Source: Janthinobacterium lividum
GTDB taxonomy: Bacteria > Pseudomonadota > Gammaproteobacteria > Burkholderiales > Burkholderiaceae_D
Assembly: GCF_034424625.1 (NCBI RefSeq)
Contig: NZ_CP139976.1
Coordinates: 3,596,001 to 3,660,000, forward strand
Reading direction: 5' to 3'
DNA: 64,000 bases
Shown here one piece after another: positions 1-8,918 of the stretch; positions within the stretch are counted from its first letter, which is position 1, and each line of letters begins with the position of its first letter. A program made the position numbers and the translations under genes. Under the pieces are notes generated by a model, which saw only the letters and a list, made by a program, of their open reading frames with translations, was not told the DNA's origin and did not search any database.

Positions 1-23
1 TCGACCACGCGGCCATGGAATAA
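1..23 (+). CDS. 3' tail of an upstream gene (partial)
   Basis: One frame reads Asp-His-Ala-Ala-Met-Glu and stops with TAA at 21-23, five bases before the next ATG. It is probably the end of the gene preceding the efflux outer-membrane factor. Since an outer-membrane factor and an EmrA-type adaptor follow, an EmrB-like MFS pump would be the expected neighbour, but seven codons cannot show that. Confidence 0.3.
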
Positions 24-28
24 CCCTC

Positions 29-1489
29 ATGCACACATCTATGAAACTCTCCCTGCGCATATTGGCGCTCAGTTTGGCCCTGGCCGGCTGCGCCAGCATC
101 CCGCCCGACACGCAACAGTTGCCGCAGCAAGACCTGGCCACGATACAGCTGGCGGCCGACATCCACCTGGCCAGCGAAGGCTGGCCAGCCGCGCAATGGT
201 GGCGCCAGTTCCAGGACGAGCAGCTGGACCAGTTGATTGAAAGCGCCCTGTCCAGCAGCCCGAACCTGGACGTGGCGAATGCCCGCATCGGCTCGGCCCT
301 GTCCGCGTTTGACGCGCAGCATGCGCAGCGCGGCCCCAGGATCGACCTGGGCGCAAATGCCAGCCGCCAGCGCTATTCCGCCAACGGCCTGATGCCAGCC
401 CCCATCGGCGGCAATTACTACAATGAGGTGACCGTGGGCATGCAAGCCCATTACGACCTCGACTGGTGGGGCAAGCACAAGGCGCAGATCGCGGCCAGCC
501 TGGGCGAAGTCAACGCCCGCCGTGCCGAATACGCGATGGCGGAACAGATGCTGGCCGCCGAGATCGCCCGCCACTACTTCAGCATGCAAAATGGCTGGGC
601 CCGCATGGATAACCTGCATGCGCTGGTCAAATTGCAGCAGCAACTGGTGCTGGACAAGGAAAAGCGCATCGCCAACGGCCTCGGTGTCAGCGACGACCAT
701 TTGTCCGCGCAAACGCGTCTGAGCTTGCTGCAGCAGCAGATCGCGCTGCTGGAAACGCAGGTCGTCACGGAACGGGAAGCCTTGCGCGCGCTGTTGGGAA
801 CATCCTTGGGTGCGGATGCCTCGGCCCTGACCAGCCTGCAGCCGAAAGAAGCACAGGCGCTGCCGCACGCCCTGCCCGGCAAGCTGGGCATGGAATTGCT
901 GGCGCGCCGGCCCGACTTGCAGGCGGCGCGCTGGCGGGTGCAGGCAGCCATGAACAATATCGAAGCGGCGCAGGCATCGTTCTACCCCGATATCGACCTG
1001 AGCGCCTCGTTTGGCCTGGATGCGATAACACTGGGCAAGTTGCTGCAGTCCGGCAGCCGCACCCTGTTCATCGGCCCGGCGCTGTCCTTGCCGCTGTTCG
1101 ACAGCGGCCGCTTGCAGGCGCAGCTCGGCGGCGCACGCAGCCAGCGCAATGAACTGATCGCCGACTACAACCAGAGCGTCTTCAATGTCGTGCGCGACGT
1201 GGCGCAGGCCGGCGCCAGGGTGCAGGGCGTGGAAAACCAGCTGCGCCTGCAGCAGGAAAACCTGCGCGCCAGCGAAGCGCAGTTGCGCAATGCGAATGCC
1301 CGCCTGAAACAAGGTCTGGCCGACCGCGCCACCCAGCTGAATGCGGAAATGACCGTGCGCGGCCAGGTCGACCTGGGCATGCAGCTGCAAAACCAGCGCC
1401 AGAACGCGGAAATCAACTTGACCGTGGCCCTGGGCGGCGGCTACCGGGGCAGCAGCGACTTTTCCGCCAACGCCACGGCCAAACAATAA
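29..1489 (+). CDS. Efflux outer-membrane factor, NodT/OprM-type lipoprotein
   Basis: This 486-residue protein is an outer-membrane channel of a tripartite efflux pump (TolC/OprM superfamily, NodT subfamily). It starts with a lipoprotein signal ending in the lipobox Leu-Ala-Gly-Cys, so it should be acylated at Cys21. Two OEP repeats follow, each with long Gln/Ala-rich helices typical of the periplasmic alpha-barrel, and the family motif around Arg-Arg-Pro-Asp-Leu is at about residues 291-295. The EmrA-type adaptor begins 21 bp downstream, so the two are very likely co-transcribed. A second in-frame ATG at 41 also precedes the signal peptide and is an alternative start. The substrate cannot be told from sequence. 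Confidence 0.9.
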   Translation: MHTSMKLSLRILALSLALAGCASIPPDTQQLPQQDLATIQLAADIHLASEGWPAAQWWRQFQDEQLDQLIESALSSSPNLDVANARIGSALSAFDAQHAQRGPRIDLGANASRQRYSANGLMPAPIGGNYYNEVTVGMQAHYDLDWWGKHKAQIAASLGEVNARRAEYAMAEQMLAAEIARHYFSMQNGWARMDNLHALVKLQQQLVLDKEKRIANGLGVSDDHLSAQTRLSLLQQQIALLETQVVTEREALRALLGTSLGADASALTSLQPKEAQALPHALPGKLGMELLARRPDLQAARWRVQAAMNNIEAAQASFYPDIDLSASFGLDAITLGKLLQSGSRTLFIGPALSLPLFDSGRLQAQLGGARSQRNELIADYNQSVFNVVRDVAQAGARVQGVENQLRLQQENLRASEAQLRNANARLKQGLADRATQLNAEMTVRGQVDLGMQLQNQRQNAEINLTVALGGGYRGSSDFSANATAKQ

Positions 1490-1510
1490 CCATCGATTAC
1501 GGAATACATC

Positions 1511-2680
1511 ATGAGCAGCGATACCACAGCAACGACCACTCCAACCGAACAGCCCGGCAAGCGCAAGGCCGTCCTCATCGCCATCACGGCCGCCTTTCTC
1601 GCGGCTGGCGCGGCCTGGGGCGCGTATTACCAGCTGGTGCTGGCCAAGGAAGAAGTCACGGACAACGCCTATGTAGGCGGCAACCTCGTCACCCTGTCCG
1701 CGCAAGTGACGGGCAATGTCGACGCCATCCGCGCCGACGAGACGCAAATGGTGAAAGCGGGCGCGCCCCTGATCACCCTGAACGCCATCGATGCGGAGCT
1801 GGCCCTGAGCCAGGCCGAGGCACGGCTGGGCAATGTCGTGCGCCAGGAGCGCGAGCGCTATGCCAATGTGGCGCAATACGACGCCGTCATCGGGCAGCGC
1901 CGCCTGGCGCTGGCCACGGCGCAGGGCAACCTGGCGCGCCGCGCGCCGCTGGCGGCGGACCAGACGATTTCCGGCGAAGACCTGGCCCATGCGAAACAGG
2001 CCGTCGACGACGCGAAAGCGGCCTTGACGGTGGCCCAGCGCCAGGCCGAATCCGCCAAATCGGGCGTGGCCGGCGTGAACCTGGCCAGCCATCCGGCCGT
2101 CCTGTCGGCCCGGAGCGACGTGCTGCAGGCGTGGCTGGCCGTGCGCCGCAATGCCGTGGTCGCGCCCGTCTCGGGCTACGTCGCCAAGCGCAGCGTACAG
2201 CTGGGCACGCACGTGACGCCGGGCACGCCCTTGATGTCCATCGTGCCGCTGGACCAGTTATGGGTCGATGCCAACTTCAAGGAATCCGAATTGCGCAATA
2301 TTCGCGTGGGCCAGGCGGCCACCATCGAAACGGACTTATATGGCAGCAAGGTGGTGTACCACGGCAAGGTACTGGGCATGTCGGCCGGCACGGGCAGCGC
2401 GTTTTCCCTGTTGCCGGCGCAAAACGCCACGGGCAACTGGATCAAGGTGGTGCAGCGCGTGCCCGTGCGCGTCACGCTCGACGCCAGGGAACTGGCCGCC
2501 CACCAGCTGCGCATCGGCCTGTCGACCACGGTGACGGTCGATACCAGCCATGGCGAAGGCGCGACGTTGGACCAGCCTATGGTGGCCTCCACCGTCTACA
2601 CGACCAAGGCGCTGGAACAGCCCGTGGACGAGGCGGAGAAGATGGCCGATGCGATCATTGCGCAGAATCTTCTGAATTGA
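1511..2680 (+). CDS. HlyD/EmrA-family membrane fusion protein
   Basis: A periplasmic adaptor of 389 residues linking an inner-membrane pump to the outer-membrane factor encoded just upstream. One N-terminal membrane helix (about residues 21-40) is followed by the EmrA-type segment containing Val-Thr-Asp-Asn-Ala-Tyr-Val, a biotinyl-lipoyl-like half, an Ala/Gln-rich coiled-coil hairpin (about 95-185), the second lipoyl half (Val-Ala-Pro-Val-Ser-Gly-Tyr-Val) and a beta-barrel domain. This order matches EmrA, which works with EmrB-type MFS pumps rather than RND pumps. The gene ends four bases before a palindromic repeat that separates it from the convergent fusA. Confidence 0.9.
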   Translation: MSSDTTATTTPTEQPGKRKAVLIAITAAFLAAGAAWGAYYQLVLAKEEVTDNAYVGGNLVTLSAQVTGNVDAIRADETQMVKAGAPLITLNAIDAELALSQAEARLGNVVRQERERYANVAQYDAVIGQRRLALATAQGNLARRAPLAADQTISGEDLAHAKQAVDDAKAALTVAQRQAESAKSGVAGVNLASHPAVLSARSDVLQAWLAVRRNAVVAPVSGYVAKRSVQLGTHVTPGTPLMSIVPLDQLWVDANFKESELRNIRVGQAATIETDLYGSKVVYHGKVLGMSAGTGSAFSLLPAQNATGNWIKVVQRVPVRVTLDARELAAHQLRIGLSTTVTVDTSHGEGATLDQPMVASTVYTTKALEQPVDEAEKMADAIIAQNLLN

Positions 2681-2683
2681 TGC

Positions 2684-2785
2684 GTAGGTCGGGTTAGCGC
2701 AACGCGCGTAAGCCGACACCACCAACAGCCTTAGCCAACAATGTTGTCGGATTACGCGAGGCTTTGCCCCGCTAATCCGACCTAC
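2684..2785. repeat. Dispersed palindromic repeat, copy A (two facing units)
   Basis: Two units of the GTAGGTCGGRTTAGCG family face each other here: one begins at 2684, and its inverted partner ends ...GCTAATCCGACCTAC at 2785. They lie between the convergent ends of the adaptor gene and fusA, and the right-hand unit overlaps the fusA stop codon (TAG, 2784-2782). The inner stretch CCAACAATGTTGTCGGATTA recurs in copy D at 32 kb. The arrangement could fold into a large hairpin and act as a two-way terminator. Confidence 0.85.
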
Positions 2786-4890
2786 TTGGCTTTGCCAGCC
2801 GCCGCCACCTGGTCGAGTATATGCTTGGGCACGGCCGCATAGTGCTTGAATTCCATCGTGTAGGTGGCGCGGCCCTGGGTCAGCGACCGCAAGGTGGTGG
2901 AATAGCCGAACATCTCGGCCAGCGGCACCAGGGCCTTGACGATGCGCCCCGCGCCGCCGGGGATGTCGTCGACGCCCTGCACCATGCCGCGGCGGGCCGT
3001 CAGGTCGCCCATGACGTTGCCCATGAATTCTTCCGGCGTTTCCGCCTCCACCTGCATCATCGGTTCCAGCAGCACGGGCGACGCTTTGCGCATGCCATCC
3101 TTGAAGGCGATGGAACCGGCCATGCGAAACGCGTTTTCGTTCGAATCGACGTCGTGGTAGGAGCCGAACGTCAACGTGGCCTTGACGTCGACGACCGGGT
3201 AGCCGGCCAGCACGCCCGACTTGAGGGTTTCGGCGATGCCCTTGTCGACGGCGGGGATGAATTCGCGCGGCACCACGCCGCCCTTGATGGCGTCGACGAA
3301 CTGGTAGCCGGTGCCTGGCGGCAAGGGTTCCAGTTTGAGCACCACGTGGCCGTACTGGCCCCGTCCGCCCGATTGCTTGACGAACTTGCCCTCCACGTCT
3401 TCCACCGCGCGCGTGATGGTTTCCCGGTACGCCACCTGCGGCTTGCCGACATTGGCTTCCACGCCGAATTCGCGGCGCATGCGGTCGACCAGGATTTCCA
3501 GGTGCAATTCGCCCATGCCCGACATGATGGTCTGGCCCGATTCCTCGTCCGTATGGACCCTGAACGACGGATCTTCCTGCGCCAGGCGGTTCAGGGCGAT
3601 GCCCATCTTTTCCTGGTCAGGCTTGGTCTTGGGTTCGACAGCCTGGGAAATCACGGGTTCCGGGAAGATCATCTTTTCCAGCACGATGATGTGATCGATG
3701 GCGCACAGGGTGTCGCCCGTGGTGACGGCTTTCAGGCCCACGGCGGCGGCGATGTCGCCCGCATACACTTCCTTGATTTCCTTGCGCTCGTTCGCGTGCA
3801 TCTGCAGGATGCGCCCCAGCCGTTCGCGCGCGCTCTTGGTGGGGTTGTATACCATGTCGCCCGAATTCACCACGCCCGAATACACGCGGAAGAAGGTCAG
3901 TTGCCCCACGAACGGGTCCGTCATGATCTTGAAGGCGAGCGCGGCAAAGTGCTCGTCGTCCGTCGGATGGCGCTCCACCTCGTTGTCGTGCTCGTCATGG
4001 CCCATGATGGGCGGCACTTCCATCGGTGACGGCAGGTATTCGATGACGGCATCGAGCATCGCCTGCACGCCCTTGTTCTTGAAGGCGCTGCCGCACAGCA
4101 TGGGCACGATCTCGTTGCGGATGGTGCGCGCGCGCAAAGCTTGCTTGAGCTCGGCTTCCGTAAACGTGTCGCCATTCAGGTAGCGTTCCGTCATCTCCAG
4201 CGTGGCTTCGGCCGCGTTCTCGACCATGTGGTCATGCCACTCCTGCGCCTGCGCCTGTAGTTCCGCGGGAATCTCGCCATAGCTGAACTGCACGCCCTGG
4301 CTGGCGTCGTCCCAGGTGATGGCGCGCATTTTCAGCAGGTCGATCACGCCCGTGAAATGGTCTTCGGCGCCGATGGGCAGCTGGATGGGCACGGCCACGC
4401 CCTTCAGGCGCTCGGCGATCTGCTTGCGCACGCGCAAAAAGTCGGCACCCACCCGGTCCATCTTGTTGATGAAGGCGATGCGCGGCACATGGTATTTATT
4501 CGCTTGCCGCCAGACGGTTTCCGATTGCGGCTGCACGCCGCCGACAGCATCGTAGACCATCACGGCGCCGTCGAGCACGCGCATCGAGCGCTCGACCTCG
4601 ATCGTGAAATCCACGTGGCCCGGCGTATCGATGATATTGATCCTGTGTTCGGGAAAATTGCCTGCCATGCCTTTCCAGAAGGCCGTGGTGGCGGCCGAGG
4701 TGATGGTGATGCCCCGTTCCTGTTCCTGTTCCATCCAGTCCATGGTGGCGGCGCCATTGTGCACTTCGCCGATCTTGTGATTGACCCCCGTATAAAACAG
4801 GATGCGCTCGGTGGTGGTGGTCTTGCCGGCGTCGATATGGGCGCTGATGCCGATGTTGCGGTAGCGCTCGATAGGTGTTTTGCGGGTCAT
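2782..4890 (-). CDS. fusA: Elongation factor G (stand-alone copy)
   Basis: A translational GTPase of 702 residues that drives ribosome translocation. The start is the ATG at 4890, preceded by GGAG ten bases upstream; it begins [14 protein letters not shown]. The P-loop Ala-His-Ile-Asp-Ala-Gly-Lys-Thr, the switch-II Asp-Thr-Pro-Gly-His, and Asn-Lys-Met-Asp are intact, and domains II-V extend to the usual full length. No rpsL, rpsG or tuf gene is nearby, so this is not the str-operon copy and is probably a second EF-G of the kind common in Betaproteobacteria. Its stop codon lies inside a palindromic repeat. Confidence 0.93.
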   Translation of the reverse strand: MTRKTPIERYRNIGISAHIDAGKTTTTERILFYTGVNHKIGEVHNGAATMDWMEQEQERGITITSAATTAFWKGMAGNFPEHRINIIDTPGHVDFTIEVERSMRVLDGAVMVYDAVGGVQPQSETVWRQANKYHVPRIAFINKMDRVGADFLRVRKQIAERLKGVAVPIQLPIGAEDHFTGVIDLLKMRAITWDDASQGVQFSYGEIPAELQAQAQEWHDHMVENAAEATLEMTERYLNGDTFTEAELKQALRARTIRNEIVPMLCGSAFKNKGVQAMLDAVIEYLPSPMEVPPIMGHDEHDNEVERHPTDDEHFAALAFKIMTDPFVGQLTFFRVYSGVVNSGDMVYNPTKSARERLGRILQMHANERKEIKEVYAGDIAAAVGLKAVTTGDTLCAIDHIIVLEKMIFPEPVISQAVEPKTKPDQEKMGIALNRLAQEDPSFRVHTDEESGQTIMSGMGELHLEILVDRMRREFGVEANVGKPQVAYRETITRAVEDVEGKFVKQSGGRGQYGHVVLKLEPLPPGTGYQFVDAIKGGVVPREFIPAVDKGIAETLKSGVLAGYPVVDVKATLTFGSYHDVDSNENAFRMAGSIAFKDGMRKASPVLLEPMMQVEAETPEEFMGNVMGDLTARRGMVQGVDDIPGGAGRIVKALVPLAEMFGYSTTLRSLTQGRATYTMEFKHYAAVPKHILDQVAAAGKAK

Positions 4891-5189
4891 CACAATCTCC
4901 ATGGCTAGCCCCGGCATCACTGGGTTTGCGCCGGTTTTCCAGTGTAGCAGACATCGATTTGGGCGGCACGGCAGCGTACCGTTTACCAAGCGCACAACAC
5001 CAGCAGGCCCGCGCACGTCTGCGACGCGGAGGCTAATTGCGGATTCGGCTATACTTCCCAGACATTAATTTTTGAACTTTAATTCAACAAAGATTAATAA
5101 AAATCAATACGCATGGCATCCTGCCATGCAAGGCGACGCCGCCGGCATGCAGCCCAGGTGCGCACCGAACGACATGCCCTACTCAGCTT
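4891..5189. other. Divergent intergenic region fusA / phospholipase A
   Basis: About 300 bp separate the divergent starts of fusA and the phospholipase gene. The stretch near 5055-5110 is AT-rich (ATTAATTTTTGAACTTTAAT) and should hold the phospholipase promoter. No clear operator or RNA gene is seen. Confidence 0.4.
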
Positions 5190-6308
5190 ATGACTATCCA
5201 ACTAAGAAAAATAATCCTTTCCTCCCTGCTGGCATCGCCGGCGCTGGCCATGGCCGGCGAACTGGAACAGCAAATGCAGCGTTGCGCCGTCCTCGGTGAC
5301 GCCAGTGCCCGCCTGGGCTGCTTCGACACCCTGGCCAAGGCGGCGGAAAAGGCCACCATCGCGGCCGGCGGCGATCCCGTCACCGCGGCAGTGACCCTGG
5401 CTGCCGCTGCCGAGGTCGCGCCCCTCACGCCAGTCAGTCCGCCGGGCGTGGCCACGCCGGACGCCGTCAACGCCGCCATTCCCGCCATCGCGCAGGCTGG
5501 CGCGGCGCCACCGGAAGCGCCGATTTCGCGCACGCAGCAATCGTGGGAACTGAATGAAGCGTCCAAGCGCGGCCTGTTCAACTTCCGCCCGCACCGCGAC
5601 ACCTATCTGCTGCTGGCCAATTACAGCGACGCCTCGAACGACGAACCGTTCCAGGATTTTACGCCGGCCGGCATCAAGAGCCAGCATGTTGAATTGACAT
5701 TCCAGCTCAGCTTCAAGATGAAGCTGCTGGAAGACATCGCCGGCACGCCCATCGACATGTGGTTCGGCTACACGCAACAAAGTTTCTGGCAGGCGTATAA
5801 CCGCAAGGCATCGAGTCCTTTCCGCGAAACCAATTACCAGCCTGAGCTGATGCTGATCTTGCCGATTAACAAGAATTTCGCTGGCGTGGAATTCAATTAC
5901 CTGAACTTCGGCCTCGTGCACCAGTCCAACGGACAGACATCGACCCTGTCGCGCAGCTGGAACCGTGTATATGCCGAGCTGGGCATGGAGAAGGACAACC
6001 TGGCCGTCACGACGCGCGTCTGGCACCGCCTCGACAATGGCAAGACCGACAATGACAATATCGACATCACCGATTACATGGGGCATGGCGACTTGCGCGT
6101 GAGCTACCGCAACAAGGGCCACGAGTACGCCGTGACGGCCCGCCGCAATTTCAGCAAGAAGCATGGCTCCATGCAGGCTAGCTGGGCTTTCCCATTGAAG
6201 GCCAACCTGAAAGGCTATCTGCAACTGTTCTCCGGCTATGGCCAGAGCCTGATCGACTACAACTATTCGCAGAAATCGATCGGCGCCGGTTTCATGGTCG
6301 ACCTGTAA
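5190..6308 (+). CDS. pldA: Outer-membrane phospholipase A (OMPLA)
   Basis: A 372-residue outer-membrane phospholipase that hydrolyses acyl chains of phospholipids reaching the outer leaflet. A signal peptide ends near Ala-Met-Ala (about residue 22). A low-complexity Ala/Pro-rich stretch of roughly 90 residues follows, then the beta-barrel. The catalytic set is visible: His244 and Ser246 in Val-His-Gln-Ser-Asn-Gly, and Asn258 in Ser-Trp-Asn-Arg. The spacing (His +2 Ser, +12 Asn) equals that of E. coli OMPLA His142/Ser144/Asn156. The N-terminal extension makes it longer than the E. coli protein. It is monocistronic and followed by a strong terminator. Confidence 0.93.
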   Translation: MTIQLRKIILSSLLASPALAMAGELEQQMQRCAVLGDASARLGCFDTLAKAAEKATIAAGGDPVTAAVTLAAAAEVAPLTPVSPPGVATPDAVNAAIPAIAQAGAAPPEAPISRTQQSWELNEASKRGLFNFRPHRDTYLLLANYSDASNDEPFQDFTPAGIKSQHVELTFQLSFKMKLLEDIAGTPIDMWFGYTQQSFWQAYNRKASSPFRETNYQPELMLILPINKNFAGVEFNYLNFGLVHQSNGQTSTLSRSWNRVYAELGMEKDNLAVTTRVWHRLDNGKTDNDNIDITDYMGHGDLRVSYRNKGHEYAVTARRNFSKKHGSMQASWAFPLKANLKGYLQLFSGYGQSLIDYNYSQKSIGAGFMVDL

Positions 6309-6327
6309 GCCAGGCAGTACCGCAAAC

Positions 6328-6356
6328 AAAAATGGCGCCAATGGCGCCATTTTTTA
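6328..6356 (+). terminator. Rho-independent terminator after pldA
   Basis: A hairpin with arms ATGGCGCC / GGCGCCAT and a three-base loop, with an A-run before it and six T after it, lies 20 bp downstream of the phospholipase stop. The A-run could let it also serve the minus-strand gene ending at 6372. Confidence 0.85.
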
Positions 6357-6371
6357 TGGGAAATATCGGGT

Positions 6372-6569
6372 TTATCGCCGGCCGCCGCCCAGCACGCGCG
6401 CCGGCAGCATGACGATGGCGCGCAGTAATTCGAACACGCCTTCCACGCCGATGCCGATCAGGCGGAATGGCAGCAACAGCAGCCAGGCCAGCGGATACAG
6501 CACGAGGGCCAGCAAGGCCAGGGGCCAGCACACCAGCAAGAGCAGCAGCCACAGCACGAATCCCAGCAT
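6372..6569 (-). CDS. Small membrane protein
   Basis: A 65-residue, very Leu-rich protein with two likely membrane segments (about residues 2-27 and 29-50) and an Arg-rich C-terminus ending Gly-Gly-Gly-Arg-Arg. The ATG at 6569 has GGGGGAAC six bases upstream. It resembles the many unnamed small membrane proteins of Oxalobacteraceae; no family or function is recognised. It ends close to the pldA terminator. Confidence 0.65.
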   Translation of the reverse strand: MLGFVLWLLLLLVCWPLALLALVLYPLAWLLLLPFRLIGIGVEGVFELLRAIVMLPARVLGGGRR

Positions 6570-6722
6570 CGCGTTCCCCCTAGAATGAAATGTGCGGAGC
6601 AAGCCGTGCTTGCCCCGCTACCGTGACAGCACTATATGAAAGCGCCGCCGCGGCGGCAACGGCCATGCGATGAACTGCGCGCTGCAGGGATGAACGGTGC
6701 AAAAACGGGAATGAACGGGGAC

Positions 6723-6971
6723 TTACTGGCCGACGCAAATCACTTTCGTGATGTATTCATGCGCATTCGGCTTCTTGCTGGTGGCCCATTTGATGGCCTG
6801 GTTGGCATCTTCGATGGTCATGACGGTGGCCTTGTCCTTCGACTTGATGAAGGACACGCCTTCAAACACGCCTTCCTTGCTGCGCATTACCTTGGCAAAC
6901 ACGGGCGGCCTGGTCTCGCCATCGCTGATTTTGTTCTGTTGCACGAGGTAACGCTGATCGATCTGTTCCAT
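6723..6971 (-). CDS. Hypothetical 82-residue protein
   Basis: A soluble protein with mixed charge and no signal peptide (Met-Glu-Gln-Ile-Asp-Gln-Arg-Tyr...Ile-Cys-Val-Gly-Gln). Its composition is that of a folded protein and it is more plausible than the overlapping plus-strand frame, which is Arg/His-rich. The ribosome-binding site is weak. It sits downstream of the methyltransferase on the same strand, but a hairpin at 7023-7052 separates them, so it may have its own promoter. Confidence 0.6.
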   Translation of the reverse strand: MEQIDQRYLVQQNKISDGETRPPVFAKVMRSKEGVFEGVSFIKSKDKATVMTIEDANQAIKWATSKKPNAHEYITKVICVGQ

Positions 6972-7022
6972 GATAGTAAAGCTGTCCAGTGGGTAAAAGA
7001 CGAAATATACCCTGAATGGACA

Positions 7023-7052
7023 AACGCCGCAGGATGAAATCGCTGCGGCGTT
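7023..7052 (-). terminator. Candidate terminator after the methyltransferase gene
   Basis: Perfect 10-bp arms AACGCCGCAG / CTGCGGCGTT with a ten-base loop lie 20 bp beyond the stop of the methyltransferase gene. The following T-run on the minus strand is short (TTTG), so termination may be partial. Confidence 0.6.
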
Positions 7053-7071
7053 GCCTTGGAATTAACGATGC

Positions 7072-7995
7072 TTATGCATACACGGCGTTCTGCACCACAG
7101 GCTGAAGATTCACGTCGTAGATCACCTGCGCGCGGATCGACGCTTCCAGCGAGGGAATCGAGCCGCCGGCGCGGTACTGGAAGCTCACTTGCAGCACGTC
7201 GCCCGCCTTCACGGCCACCGGCGTGGCCAGCGGCAAGCACATGTAATGGTTCAGCCAGTCGATGGTGGTCGAGCGCTCGGGCACCACGGCCAGGATGTTC
7301 TTGGTGACGAAACGCAAGGCGTTCAGGGTGCCGCTGCGCTCGACGACAAACTTGCCGTCAAAGCCGAACACATTGTCCGTCGGCTGGCTGAAGTCGATGA
7401 TGCTGTAGACGGAAGGCGGCGCCAGCTCCTGCACGCCAGGATGGATGGCCGTGGTTTCCTGGAATTGCACGATAGGCGCATAAAAACCCTCGAAATCGTA
7501 TTCCTGCTGCATCGGCTGCACGGCCATGATGACGGCTTCGGGCAGGAAGATGGGCAGCGGACCGCCAAAGCGGGCCAGGTAGCGGCGCTTGAACGATTCG
7601 ATCACTTCCACCTGCTTTTCGCGCAGCATGCCGACATGGATCATTTCGCAGATGACCACATCGACGGGCTCGGGCGGCAGGTATTCAAAGGCGTCCGCGT
7701 GGACGACTTCGACTTTTTCACCATTGGGATTGAGCGCCAGCATCTTGCGCGCTTCCTTGACCATGTCCGGATTGAACTCCACGCACCACACCTTGTCGGC
7801 GCGCGCGGCCGCAAACCACGACAGCACGCCCGTGCCGCCGCCCAGCTCCAGCACCTTCATGCCGGGTTTTACCGCGTAATCGATCGCCGACTTGAACCCG
7901 TGCATGCGGTTCTGGTCCATCAACATATTGTGGTGGTAATGGACGGGGATAAATTGCCCCAGGTAACAACTCTCGATTTCTCGTTCATTCAGCAT
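7072..7995 (-). CDS. PRMT-like SAM-dependent methyltransferase
   Basis: A 307-residue class I methyltransferase; the start at 7995 has GAGGA at good distance. Motif I reads Val-Leu-Glu-Leu-Gly-Gly-Gly-Thr-Gly (about residues 48-56), followed by Cys-Val-Glu-Phe-Asn-Pro (post-I) and Val-Val-Ile-Cys-Glu-Met-Ile-His-Val-Gly-Met-Leu-Arg-Glu. The last is laid out like the double-Glu loop of protein arginine methyltransferases, and a beta-sheet-rich C-terminal half follows as in PRMTs. Protein methylation is therefore plausible, but the substrate is unknown and a small-molecule methyltransferase is not excluded. The gene stands alone between two hypothetical genes. Confidence 0.8.
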   Translation of the reverse strand: MLNEREIESCYLGQFIPVHYHHNMLMDQNRMHGFKSAIDYAVKPGMKVLELGGGTGVLSWFAAARADKVWCVEFNPDMVKEARKMLALNPNGEKVEVVHADAFEYLPPEPVDVVICEMIHVGMLREKQVEVIESFKRRYLARFGGPLPIFLPEAVIMAVQPMQQEYDFEGFYAPIVQFQETTAIHPGVQELAPPSVYSIIDFSQPTDNVFGFDGKFVVERSGTLNALRFVTKNILAVVPERSTTIDWLNHYMCLPLATPVAVKAGDVLQVSFQYRAGGSIPSLEASIRAQVIYDVNLQPVVQNAVYA

Positions 7996-8251
7996 GTCTG
8001 TCCTCTTGGAGTCTGGCTCCGATGGCCGATCGGTTTTGTCATTCCAGAAAGCAGTGATATCGCACGGGCTGCGCGAGGGGCGGCGACAATACAGCCGGCG
8101 CCTGACGGTGATGTGATGACCCATGCGACGTATCTCCTGATTAATGCGACACGATCATTATCGTTAATCGGCAGGGAGAACAAAGGGCTGAGGTGAGAGG
8201 CAATTCCATGCCAGTTTCAGCGCTGGCATGGAAAATATTGAAGTTAAAACA

Positions 8252-8902
8252 TCACTTGCGGGCTGCGCGCGCCTTCTGTGCCGCTTCGATGATGGCGACC
8301 ACGCCGGGCTTGTCGCCCGCCTGGGCAAACTGCACGGCTGTCCAGCCATGGCCGCTTTTCAGGCTGGCGTCCGCGCCCCAGGACAACAGCAGCTTGACGG
8401 CGCCCTCCTGTCCTTCGCGGGCGGCGAACATCAGCGGCGTGACGTTGGCGGGCGCAAGCGCATCGACCACGGCGTCGCGGTCGAGCAGTATCTTCATGAT
8501 GGGCAGGTCGCCTGCCGAGGCCGCATAGTGGAGCGCCGTCCAGCCGCCCTGGTTGACCTTGGCGCCCTTGGCCAGCAAGGCGTTCACGGCGTCCTGCTTG
8601 TGCTTGTAGGCGGCCATCATCAGTGCCGTATTGCCATTGGCTGAACGGGCTTCCAGGTCGATGCCGGGAGCATCGAGCAACACTTGGAATACCCGGTCCG
8701 CATCGTCGCGCAAGGCCAGCACGAGGGGAATGTCGCCCCGCTGCGCGTCAGGCTGGTTCGGATTCATGCCTTCCGCCAGCATGCTGCGCACGCCGCTGGC
8801 ATTATTCACGGAGACGGCGCGGAAGAAGGCGTCCGGTTCCGGCGCCGCCTGGCTGGCGGTGGCGCAGCACAGCAGCATCGCCAGGGCGAGTTTTTTCATC
8901 AT
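8252..8902 (-). CDS. Secreted ankyrin-repeat protein
   Basis: A protein of 216 residues with a Sec signal peptide (cleavage near Ala-Ser-Gln-Ala) and four to five ankyrin repeats. Repeat cores are seen as Gly-Asn-Thr-Ala-Leu-Met-Met-Ala-Ala, Gly-Trp-Thr-Ala-Leu-His-Tyr-Ala-Ala, Val-Thr-Pro-Leu-Met-Phe-Ala-Ala and Gly-Trp-Thr-Ala-Val-Gln-Phe-Ala. It should act in the periplasm as a protein-binding module; the partner is unknown. It begins 16 bp after the tatD stop, so it is likely the last gene of the tmk-holB-tatD transcription unit. Confidence 0.85.
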   Translation of the reverse strand: MMKKLALAMLLCCATASQAAPEPDAFFRAVSVNNASGVRSMLAEGMNPNQPDAQRGDIPLVLALRDDADRVFQVLLDAPGIDLEARSANGNTALMMAAYKHKQDAVNALLAKGAKVNQGGWTALHYAASAGDLPIMKILLDRDAVVDALAPANVTPLMFAAREGQEGAVKLLLSWGADASLKSGHGWTAVQFAQAGDKPGVVAIIEAAQKARAARK

Positions 8903-8918
8903 GACTGACCTTAAGAAG

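Noticed and set aside
6636..7037. A 133-codon plus-strand frame
   Set aside because: Antisense to the more protein-like 82-residue minus-strand gene and to a terminator; composition is that of a shadow.
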